In this document: piece by piece, positions 1 through 7,128 of the stretch
How positions within the stretch are numbered: position 1 is the first letter of the stretch
Layout: each line of letters opens with the position of its first letter
Assembly: GCF_020216685.1 (NCBI RefSeq)
Contig: NZ_JAIWNS010000054.1
Location: 1 to 10,000, forward strand
Reading direction: 5' to 3'
DNA length: 10,000 nucleotides
DNA from: Methanospirillum hungatei
Lineage (GTDB): Archaea; Halobacteriota; Methanomicrobia; Methanomicrobiales; Methanospirillaceae
Program-made: the position numbers and the translations under genes
Notes under the pieces: model-generated
The model's database searches: none
The model's input: only the letters and a program-made list of their open reading frames with translations
Told to the model about the DNA's origin: nothing

Positions 1-570
1 CCCCGGATGATCCACAAGGTCCAGATACTGATCGATATGCTCATATAGATGATTCATCTCTTCTACTGTCGCCAGGGGGATGACTGCTTTTGGAAGATTT
101 GCCAGTTCATAACAGATGACTCCGACAGCATGAGAGAGATTGATAATAGGATAGAGAGGTGATGTCGGAATGGTGCAGATAATATCTGCCCGTCTCACCT
201 CTTCATTTGAAAGACCCCAGTTTTCACGCCCGAAGAGGATTGATATCGTCCCATCAAGATCTTCTATAAGATCCCTGAGCTCTTTGGGAGAATAAAAGGG
301 CATTCGGGTCGGATGACAGGCAGAATAAGAGAGGGATCCGGTTGTGGCGATCACCCGGTGCGAGGTTGCACATACCTCATCTAGTGTCATCACAGTTGCT
401 TGGTTCAGTACATCATCTGCATGTGAAGCCCGGATTTTGGCTTCATTTCCGAGGGTACAGGGATTGATGAGGATGAGATCGGTAAATCCGAAATTTTTCA
501 TCACCCTGGCGGCAAATCCTACATTTCCCTCATATAGCGGTTCGACAAGGACAATCCGTATATGGGGCAT
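1..570 (-). CDS. trmJ: TrmJ-type tRNA/rRNA 2'-O-methyltransferase (SpoU/TrmH superfamily), C-terminus cut by window edge
   Basis: The frame opens at ATG 570 and stays open for 190 codons to the left edge, so the C-terminal end is missing. All three SPOUT/TrmH motifs are visible: motif 1 EGNVGFAARVMKNFG (residues 14-28, with Asn16 and Arg22), motif 2 FGRENWGLSNEE (113-124), and motif 3 beginning IPTSPLYPIINLSHAVG (134-150), which builds the knotted SAM-binding site. Proteins with this pattern transfer a methyl group from SAM to the 2'-OH of ribose, in TrmJ at tRNA position 32. The exact target here is inferred; another rRNA or tRNA site is possible. The gene follows the GGGP synthase gene after TGA-TCA-ATG, only 3 nt and in the same frame, so it is probably translated by coupling. 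No good separate Shine-Dalgarno site is visible. Confidence 0.9.
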   Translation of the reverse strand, partial: MPHIRIVLVEPLYEGNVGFAARVMKNFGFTDLILINPCTLGNEAKIRASHADDVLNQATVMTLDEVCATSHRVIATTGSLSYSACHPTRMPFYSPKELRDLIEDLDGTISILFGRENWGLSNEEVRRADIICTIPTSPLYPIINLSHAVGVICYELANLPKAVIPLATVEEMNHLYEHIDQYLDLVDHPG

Positions 571-573
571 TGA

Positions 574-1260
574 TCACTGTACGGCCTGGACGGTCTCAAG
601 AAGGGTCTTTACACCCTTATCATAGACTGCATTTCCAACAACTATCGTGTCTGCATATTTTGCCATCTCTGCAGCCTTCTCTGCGGAGTCGATGCCACCG
701 CCATAGTAAAGAACTGCATGATCGATAGCCTCGCCGGCCCGTTTTACAATGTCAGGATTTCCATACATACCGCTGTATTCAATATACACAATCGGAAATT
801 TAAAGTAATGATCAGCGATGGAAGCATATGCGGCCACTTCTTCGGCAGAAATGCCGCAGTCTGCCCCCGTAACACGGCCCACTGCTGAGTTTGGATTTAA
901 TACAATGTATGCTTCGGGAATGACCTTTTCCCAGATGATGTCAGGATTCATTGCCCAGTCACGGTGTTTACCGACAATCCACCGGGCATCAGAGGTGTTC
1001 ATAACACTTGCAACATACAACAGATCGATGCCATGAAAAATTACTGATTCAGGTCCGGCTGGTTCAACAACAAGCGGAAGCCCGTATTCTTTTACCTGGT
1101 CACGAAGCTGTGACATGTTGTCTTTGGTAATATTGAGCGTGCCTGAAAGGATGAGGGCATCTGTTCCACTTGTTGCAATTTCTGCTATCTCATCTTCGGT
1201 AAGATGTTTGTCCGGGTCAAGCTTGGTAACATGAGCCCAGGTCTTCCATTTTGTATGCAT
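574..1260 (-). CDS. Geranylgeranylglyceryl phosphate synthase (GGGP synthase, PcrB-like TIM barrel)
   Basis: This 228-residue protein has the full length of the family. GGGP synthase joins geranylgeranyl diphosphate to sn-glycerol-1-phosphate, making the first ether bond of archaeal membrane lipids. Visible family motifs are HVTKLDPDK at residues 10-18 (Lys and Asp near the Mg/diphosphate site), YIEYSGMYGNP at 159-169, YGGGID at 186-191 and IVVGNAVYD at 206-214; the last two form the phosphate-binding loops of the (beta/alpha)8 barrel. The motif set fits group I archaeal enzymes rather than bacterial heptaprenyl PcrB. The start at ATG 1260 has a GAGG element at 1271-1274, 10 nt upstream. The gene is 70 nt downstream of topA, the widest gap in the array, and 3 nt upstream of the TrmJ-like gene. 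Confidence 0.95.
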   Translation of the reverse strand: MHTKWKTWAHVTKLDPDKHLTEDEIAEIATSGTDALILSGTLNITKDNMSQLRDQVKEYGLPLVVEPAGPESVIFHGIDLLYVASVMNTSDARWIVGKHRDWAMNPDIIWEKVIPEAYIVLNPNSAVGRVTGADCGISAEEVAAYASIADHYFKFPIVYIEYSGMYGNPDIVKRAGEAIDHAVLYYGGGIDSAEKAAEMAKYADTIVVGNAVYDKGVKTLLETVQAVQ

Positions 1261-1280
1261 ATATGCCTGTCCTCAAAAGT

Positions 1281-1290
1281 GCTGTACAGC
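1281..1290. repeat. Perfect 10-bp palindrome in the topA/GGGPS spacer
   Basis: GCTGTACAGC is identical to its own reverse complement. It ends 20 nt before the GGGP synthase ATG, just upstream of the GAGG ribosome binding element. It could be half of a small operator or a coincidence; a perfect 10-mer palindrome is not rare enough to prove function. A second imperfect dyad, TTTC-TGACT-GAAA, lies at 1298-1310 in the same spacer. Confidence 0.3.
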
Positions 1291-1330
1291 TTCATTATTT
1301 CTGACTGAAAAACATTCGGGAGATCGGGGA

Positions 1331-4126
1331 TCATACCCCTGCTGCAGCCTGCAGTTTTTTCAGATGATCTTTTGACATGCCACCTGATTTAGCAACCTTA
1401 ACCGGATCTGCAGAGATAAGGGATTTTTTATCAAATATGCCGGCCCGATACAGGTGCTCAAGGGTAGACTCCCCGACTCCGGGAAGGGAAGTAAGTTCAA
1501 TTTTCCCTGATTCAAATGCTTTTTTCGATATCTTTACCGGATCCGGCTTTCCTAATGACTGAGCAATCAGGGTTACATGCTTTCCAACCGTCTCAATAGA
1601 GATGCCGGTCTTGAATGCAAGGTATACCGGATGAGCAGAGGCAATATCTTCCGGAGTTAAAAATCCGGCTTCCTGATACCGCTTCAGGGATACAGCAGGA
1701 ATGCCCATATCTTTCAGCTGGTTTTTCGCAACCAGGGAGATGGCTTCAGTCTTTAATGTCTTTGCTTCTTCTTCAGAAAGCCCGGTCTTTTTGAGGGATT
1801 CAATAGTGGCCGATGCAATGTCTCCGATGCAGTCTATCCCTGACTCGGTAAAGCCATTCATGACCTTTGTATGACTCCGGCCACGTTTTGGAGGAACAAA
1901 CTGTTTCATGAACTTTTTACATTCCGATCTTCTCCGGATGAGATCAAGAACGTCATTTGCTTCATGAATTAACGTTTCAGCCTGCTTTTTCGTGATTCCA
2001 AGCTTTTTCGTCAGAACTGCAGGCTCAAATTTCGAGAGTTCATACAATGAAAAAATCTTTGCATCAAGAAGTTTCTGCTGAAGTGCCTCGGTCATCGCAG
2101 GCATCTTCGCATAGTGCTCTTTCTGCTGCTCGATAAGCTGACAGAGTGGACATCCCATATCCCACGGCCGGGCACCTTTTGCGATAAGACTGACGTGGAA
2201 GAGATTATGAACCTCACAGACCTTTTTTGTCCTGACCGCTGATCCCCACATCGTCCCTGGAAGAGAGATGTTGCAAGTACAGTCCGGATACCCATTACAC
2301 CCGATAAATTGAGAACCGCCCTTCCGACGTATACGAAGATCCTTCCCGCACACCGGGCATGGTCCGATGGTCAGCTCTTCATCGGTCTGACCCATAATCT
2401 CCTGGCCGATGACTGCCTCATTTGGTTCCAGTTCATCAAATACCTGATGCAGCATCTTTCTGGAATCATCAACCACTCCGTCACGGGATGTATTTCTAAC
2501 CTTGATAGCCTCCATCGCCTGTTCAAGCTTCTGGGTCATATCAGGTCTGGTGATGGTTGAAGCATGCGCTTCCAGTGATTCAGTCACTGCTTTCCCGACA
2601 AGTGTTGGCCTGAGTGGATTTCCTTCGATATATTTGCGGGAGATGAGCTTTTGGATCACTTCATGCCTGGTGGATTTTGTTCCAAGACCCAGTTCTTCCA
2701 TCACCTGGATAAGTTTACTCTGTGAATACCGCGGTGGTGGCTGCGTCTGCTTCTCTTCAAGGTTCAGATCCTGTATCTTCAGTTTTTCTCCCTTTTTGAC
2801 TACCGGGAGGATGGAATCTTTCGCCTCTGAATACGGGTAGACCGTCCTCCATCCGGGTTCGGTGAGACGGGAGCCGGTTGCAACATAATTTTGTCCGGTT
2901 GCATCCATCCCGATCCGCATGGTAGCCCACTCGGCATCTGGTGACAGGGTTGCAAGGAACCTGCGCACTACCAGTTCATACAATTTCCAGTTCTCACCCA
3001 GCTGCTCTTCGGTCGCAATACCTGTCGGATGGATTGGAGGGTGATCGGTTGAGGACTTCTTCCCTTCGGTCGGTTTGGCCCGCCTGTTCTTCCTGACCCA
3101 AGCAACATCCTGGGCAAATTTTGTCTTTTCAAGCGTGGTCAGAATACTGTCAAGGTTCAGGGATGGAGGATAGATGGTATTGTCTGTACGGGGATATGAG
3201 ATAAATCCGTTCATATAGAGTTCTTCTGCAACCCGCATTGCATTTGCTGCAGAATACCCGATCCGTGCAGCAGCAACGATAAACTGGGTTGTATCAAACG
3301 GAGTCGGAGCCCGGTCTACCCGTTTTCCTTCCTTGACTTCGGTAACAACAAGCGGATCCTTTGTCCCGGCATATGCGGCATCTGCTGCTTTCTTGTCAGT
3401 AAACCGGCCTTCTGCATGACGTGCAACAATAGACTGACCATCTTTCTCAGTTGTCAGGGAGATCTCCCAGTAGGGTTCGGGAATAAAAGACTCAATCTCT
3501 CTCTCCCGGTCAACAATCATTGCGAGTGTTGGTGACTGGACACGTCCCACCGAAAGGATGTTTCCTCCACCCCGTTTTGCAGCCAGGCTGATAAACCTGG
3601 TAAGTGATGCTCCCCAGATGAGATCAACAACCTGCCGGGCTTCTCCTGCCGCTGCAAGATCAAAATCCAGATCACTTGGTTCTGAAAAGGCACGGTTGAT
3701 CTCTTCTTTGGTAATCGCTGAAAACCGTGCACGATCAATAGGCACTTTCGGGTTGACTGCCCGGACCAGCTCATATGCCTCCTTCCCGATAAGTTCCCCT
3801 TCGGTATCAAAATCAGTGGCTATGGTGACACGGTTTGCCTTTTTGGCAATTTTTTGGATCAATTTTACAATAGCAGGTTCAGTAGGACGTTTTATGGTCT
3901 CTGCATCGATTAATGACCGGGGAGGTCGTTCTTGTGAGCGCCAGTTGGTATACCCTTCAACGAAATCGACCTCAACCACATGGCCACGAAGTCCGATTGA
4001 AATCTTGTCTCCAAATGTGTATACATTCACCCCGCCCTCCTTTTTTGCCGAAACTTTATCCTTTCCGGAAAGGATCTGTGCTATCCGGTTTGCGGCAATA
4101 TTTTTTTCGGCAATAATCAGATGCAT
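1331..4126 (-). CDS. topA: DNA topoisomerase I (type IA) with two zinc-ribbon-like modules and a helix-hairpin-helix tail
   Basis: This 931-residue enzyme nicks one strand, passes the other and reseals it, relaxing negative supercoils. Order of domains: N-terminal TOPRIM (about 1-145), with LIIAEK (Glu7) and DFDTEG (Asp105, Asp107, Glu109) binding Mg; the type IA core (about 150-560) with the GRVQSPTLA strand (194-202), FISYPRTDNT carrying the catalytic tyrosine Tyr311, and the DHPPIHPTG motif (361-369). A C4 zinc ribbon follows (Cys590, Cys593, Cys610, Cys616) and then a probable second Cys/His site (Cys637, His640, Cys659, Cys662). Residues 680-931 hold about four helix-hairpin-helix-like repeats, the clearest being LTSLPGVGESTLEHLYRAG (878-896). 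The tail probably adds DNA contacts. ATG 4126 is 4 nt after the gatB stop, with AAGAAGG at 4136-4142 as ribosome site. Confidence 0.96.
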   Translation of the reverse strand: MHLIIAEKNIAANRIAQILSGKDKVSAKKEGGVNVYTFGDKISIGLRGHVVEVDFVEGYTNWRSQERPPRSLIDAETIKRPTEPAIVKLIQKIAKKANRVTIATDFDTEGELIGKEAYELVRAVNPKVPIDRARFSAITKEEINRAFSEPSDLDFDLAAAGEARQVVDLIWGASLTRFISLAAKRGGGNILSVGRVQSPTLAMIVDREREIESFIPEPYWEISLTTEKDGQSIVARHAEGRFTDKKAADAAYAGTKDPLVVTEVKEGKRVDRAPTPFDTTQFIVAAARIGYSAANAMRVAEELYMNGFISYPRTDNTIYPPSLNLDSILTTLEKTKFAQDVAWVRKNRRAKPTEGKKSSTDHPPIHPTGIATEEQLGENWKLYELVVRRFLATLSPDAEWATMRIGMDATGQNYVATGSRLTEPGWRTVYPYSEAKDSILPVVKKGEKLKIQDLNLEEKQTQPPPRYSQSKLIQVMEELGLGTKSTRHEVIQKLISRKYIEGNPLRPTLVGKAVTESLEAHASTITRPDMTQKLEQAMEAIKVRNTSRDGVVDDSRKMLHQVFDELEPNEAVIGQEIMGQTDEELTIGPCPVCGKDLRIRRKGGSQFIGCNGYPDCTCNISLPGTMWGSAVRTKKVCEVHNLFHVSLIAKGARPWDMGCPLCQLIEQQKEHYAKMPAMTEALQQKLLDAKIFSLYELSKFEPAVLTKKLGITKKQAETLIHEANDVLDLIRRRSECKKFMKQFVPPKRGRSHTKVMNGFTESGIDCIGDIASATIESLKKTGLSEEEAKTLKTEAISLVAKNQLKDMGIPAVSLKRYQEAGFLTPEDIASAHPVYLAFKTGISIETVGKHVTLIAQSLGKPDPVKISKKAFESGKIELTSLPGVGESTLEHLYRAGIFDKKSLISADPVKVAKSGGMSKDHLKKLQAAAGV

Positions 4127-4130
4127 GATA

Positions 4131-5555
4131 TCAGACCTTCTTATCCAGAATCTCTTTGAGAAGCGTATTCAGATGTCCGGGATCTGCACGGCCCCGGCAT
4201 TTTTTCATGACCTGTCCGACAAGGAAATTTAGGGCCTGCATCTTTCCGGCATAGTAATCATTGACTGCTGCCTGCTGCTCGGCTATCACTTCCTGTATCA
4301 GTGCTGTAACCTGATCACCACTGGTCTTTGCAAGTCCCAGCCGGCTCACTATCTCCTGGGGGCGCTCTGGTTTTTTACCATCTTTAACCGCATCAAGTAT
4401 CAGCCGGAGTATCTCCACCGCAGACTTGTCAGTAATAGTGTCGGATTTTATAAGAGTGAGGAGTTCACGGAAGAGATCTGCAGGCATTGCATCGATGGAA
4501 AAGTCACGGTAATTGAGCTCTCCAAGCAGATAGTCTGCGGTCCACGTGGCAGCAAGGGCAGGATCTTCCGATGCAACCGCTTCATAAAACTCTGCAAGTT
4601 TGAGACCGCCGGTCAGGGTTTTTGCATGCTCCGGTGAGACGCCGTACTGTGAAATAAACCGTTCCCTGCGTGCATCTGGAAGCTCAGGAAGTTCAATTGC
4701 ATCAACCCATGATGCAACCCTCAGGGGGAGGAGATCTGGTTCAGGGAAGTACCGATAATCATTCTCCTCTTCTTTTGAACGGGATGACGTCGTCACTCCC
4801 CGTGCCTCGACAAAGTGTCTGGTCTCGCGTGTAACTGTCTGACCACGCCTGAGCAGATTCCGCTGCCTGGTTACTTCAAAGGTGAGTGCTTTTTCCACAC
4901 CTTTATAGGACGAGATATTCTTAACCTCAACCCGTTCTGATCCCTTCAGTGATATGTTTGCATCAACACGAAGAGATCCTTCCTTTTCCGAGTCAAACAC
5001 ATTGAGATATTCAAGAGTAGCCCGGAGTTTGTTCAAAAATTTCCTGGCTTCCTTTGGAGACCGGAGATCAGGTTCGGTGACAATCTCAATAAGCGGGATG
5101 CCTGCACGGTTGTAATCAACAAGAGTATATTTTCCCCGATCAGTAGTTCCCATATGGACAGAACGTCCGGGATCCTCCTCTAGATGTATTCTGGTAATCC
5201 GGACCTCTTTCTCCCCATTATCACCGTCAATCAGAAGTTTTCCCCATTCTGCAAGGGGTTTGTCGTACTGGGTGATCTGGTATGCTTTGTTCAGATCAGG
5301 ATAAAAATAGTTCTTTCTTGAGAATTCCGATTCATCCCTGATGGTACAGTTGAGCGCTTTTCCAACCTTCAGTGCAAATTCTATGGCCCGCTTGTTCACC
5401 ATCGGCATACTACCTGGTAGACCAAGACAGACAGGGCAGGTGTGAGTGTTCGGTTCGTTGTCACGAAAATCCGTTGAACAACTACAGAACATCTTGGACT
5501 TCGTGTTCAGCTGACAATGGATCTCAAGACCGATGATCGTCTCCAGGTCCTCCAT
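4131..5555 (-). CDS. gatB: Aspartyl/glutamyl-tRNA(Asn/Gln) amidotransferase subunit B
   Basis: This 474-residue protein matches GatB in length and architecture. GatB is the kinase/transamidase subunit of GatCAB: it phosphorylates the side chain of Asp (or Glu) mis-attached to tRNA and replaces the phosphate with ammonia channelled from GatA. The family opening IIGLEIHCQLNTKSKMFC (residues 7-24) is clear, followed by the zinc knuckle cysteines Cys24, Cys26, Cys40 and Cys43. DPGRSVH and VDYNRAGIPLIEIVTEPDLRS are typical of the catalytic cradle. The last 140 residues or so are the helical YqeY tail that contacts the tRNA elbow. The start codon overlaps the gatA stop by one base (TAATG), and a strong AGGGAGGA at 5561-5568 lies 5 nt upstream, inside gatA. 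Confidence 0.97.
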   Translation of the reverse strand: MEDLETIIGLEIHCQLNTKSKMFCSCSTDFRDNEPNTHTCPVCLGLPGSMPMVNKRAIEFALKVGKALNCTIRDESEFSRKNYFYPDLNKAYQITQYDKPLAEWGKLLIDGDNGEKEVRITRIHLEEDPGRSVHMGTTDRGKYTLVDYNRAGIPLIEIVTEPDLRSPKEARKFLNKLRATLEYLNVFDSEKEGSLRVDANISLKGSERVEVKNISSYKGVEKALTFEVTRQRNLLRRGQTVTRETRHFVEARGVTTSSRSKEEENDYRYFPEPDLLPLRVASWVDAIELPELPDARRERFISQYGVSPEHAKTLTGGLKLAEFYEAVASEDPALAATWTADYLLGELNYRDFSIDAMPADLFRELLTLIKSDTITDKSAVEILRLILDAVKDGKKPERPQEIVSRLGLAKTSGDQVTALIQEVIAEQQAAVNDYYAGKMQALNFLVGQVMKKCRGRADPGHLNTLLKEILDKKV

Positions 5556-6850
5556 TATGCTCCTCCCTGTTCATAGGCATAGGCAGTGTCAATAATCCGC
5601 TCATCTTCAAAATATCGTCCGATAAGCTGCAGTCCGATCGGCATATTGTTTACTTTTCCACATGGCACAGACAAAGCAGGAACTCCTGCCAGGTTTGCCG
5701 GGACGGTCAGGATATCGGAGAGGTACATCTGCAAAGGGTCACTCTTCTCCCCAAGCTTAAATGCAATATCAGGCATAGTGGGGCCGGCAATTACATCTAC
5801 ATCCCTGAATATTCGTTCAAAGTCATCCCTGACCATCTGCCGGGCAGTCTGGGCTTTCTGGTAGTACCTGCCATAGTACCCGGCTGCAAGTGAGAATGTC
5901 CCCAGAATGATACGACGGCGGACTTCTTTTCCAAACCCGGCTTTTCTCTGATCAGAGTAGGCATCATGCCAGCTCTTCAGTGTCCCGACAGCAGGACCAT
6001 ACCTTACGCCATCAAACCGGGCCAGATTACTGGATGCTTCACTGGTACAGGTGACATAGTATGCTGATAAGGCATATTTCATCGAGGGTATGGTGCATGG
6101 TACTGCCGTTGCGCCCATCGACTCAAGCGAATCAATTGCCTGCCTGACTACTTCAGCAACTTTTGGATTTACACCCTCGCCAAAGAACTCATCAGGCACT
6201 CCAATCTTCAGACCCTTGATGTCTGATACCGGAGTATGTGAGTAAGGTTTATCAACCGAGGTGGCATCACGCGAATCATGGCCGGTAATGACCGAATAGA
6301 GGTTTGAAAGTGTATTGACATCCCGTGCCATCGGTCCAATCTGCTCAAGAGAGTTCGCATACGCAATAAGACCAAAACGGGAGACTCTCCCATAGGTCGG
6401 TTTTAATCCGACAATACCACAAAAAGCTGCAGGACACCTGATTGAACCACCGGTATCTGAACCAATGGCACAGTCAACAAGACCGGCTGCAACGGCTGCA
6501 GCAGATCCTCCTGATGAACCACCAGGAACCCGCTGATGATCGAGCGGATTTAATGTCGGGCCATAGGCACTGTTCTCAGTGGTTGTACCCATACCAAACT
6601 CATCCATATTGGTCTTCCCGACAATTGCTGCCCCGGCATTTTTAAGCAGTGTGACCACATGGGCATCATAGGGGGGGATATACCCTTTCAATATTTTGGA
6701 AGCGCAGGTGGTTTCAATTCCTTTTGTTGATATATTGTCCTTCACCGCAACAGTGACCCCGGAGAGCGGCCCGTCACCATAGGTAACTTCAGGAATGGTG
6801 GTAATAAATGCATGAACAGAATCATCCGGATGAAATGAAAGTGTCTTCAC
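5555..6850 (-). CDS. gatA: Aspartyl/glutamyl-tRNA(Asn/Gln) amidotransferase subunit A (amidase)
   Basis: GatA hydrolyses glutamine (or asparagine) and supplies ammonia to GatB. The amidase-signature catalytic triad is complete: Lys37 (TVAVKDNIS), cis-Ser112 (VPGGSSGGSAAA) and nucleophile Ser136 (GSDTGGSIRCPA). The spacing of 75 and 24 residues is the same as between Lys79, Ser154 and Ser178 of the Staphylococcus aureus enzyme, as I remember those numbers. At 431 residues it is somewhat shorter than bacterial GatA, mainly at the N-terminus. Translation most likely begins at GTG 6850, not ATG: it is 1 nt after the gatC stop, with GGTGAT at 6856-6861 as an extended Shine-Dalgarno match inside the end of gatC. 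Its own stop overlaps the gatB start. Confidence 0.96.
   Translation of the reverse strand: MKTLSFHPDDSVHAFITTIPEVTYGDGPLSGVTVAVKDNISTKGIETTCASKILKGYIPPYDAHVVTLLKNAGAAIVGKTNMDEFGMGTTTENSAYGPTLNPLDHQRVPGGSSGGSAAAVAAGLVDCAIGSDTGGSIRCPAAFCGIVGLKPTYGRVSRFGLIAYANSLEQIGPMARDVNTLSNLYSVITGHDSRDATSVDKPYSHTPVSDIKGLKIGVPDEFFGEGVNPKVAEVVRQAIDSLESMGATAVPCTIPSMKYALSAYYVTCTSEASSNLARFDGVRYGPAVGTLKSWHDAYSDQRKAGFGKEVRRRIILGTFSLAAGYYGRYYQKAQTARQMVRDDFERIFRDVDVIAGPTMPDIAFKLGEKSDPLQMYLSDILTVPANLAGVPALSVPCGKVNNMPIGLQLIGRYFEDERIIDTAYAYEQGGA
5561..5568 (-). promoter_or_regulatory. Ribosome binding site of gatB
   Basis: AGGGAGGA read on the minus strand, 5 nt before the gatB ATG and inside the last codons of gatA. 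It fixes the gatB start at 5555 and indicates independent re-initiation at the overlapping TAATG junction. Confidence 0.75.
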
Positions 6851-6851
6851 G

Positions 6852-7121
6852 TCACATCACCCGTGGTGCTTTAAAGTACCCTTTTTCTGTCTGACCTGCA
6901 TTCTGCAGGGCTTCCTCCTGGGACAAGGAGGGAAGAACTTCATCGTCACGAAGAATATTATATCGTTCACGGATAAGCGGCTGATTCTGATCCAGGGTAT
7001 CAAGAACGGCAAAATATTCAAGAATACCTGAACACTGGTTCGTAAATTCATTTATTTCGGAATCATCAATGCCGACATCAGCGAGTTTTGCGATTTTTCT
7101 GACGTCTTCAGCGGTAACCAT
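6852..7121 (-). CDS. gatC: Aspartyl/glutamyl-tRNA(Asn/Gln) amidotransferase subunit C
   Basis: This 89-residue protein has the usual GatC size and pattern. GatC has no catalytic site; it wraps as a belt around the GatA-GatB interface and is needed for assembly. The opening VTAEDVRKIAKLADVGIDDSE (residues 2-22) is the conserved first helix. The central segment around LEYFAVLDTLD (33-43) and the C-terminal APRVM are also typical. The gene lies 7 nt after the asparagine-synthetase-like gene and 1 nt before gatA, in the order C-A-B. A strong AGGAGG lies at 7135-7140, with an unusually long 13-nt spacer to ATG 7121; no better in-frame start is present. A shorter overlapping frame on the same strand (6857-7051) is a shadow. 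Confidence 0.95.
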   Translation of the reverse strand: MVTAEDVRKIAKLADVGIDDSEINEFTNQCSGILEYFAVLDTLDQNQPLIRERYNILRDDEVLPSLSQEEALQNAGQTEKGYFKAPRVM

Positions 7122-7128
7122 TGTACGT

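Noticed and set aside
3558..4232. Open frame of 224 codons on the plus strand
   Set aside because: It lies antisense to the TOPRIM and core of topA and the end of gatB, shows no recognisable motif and has no ribosome binding site; a shadow of the real frames.
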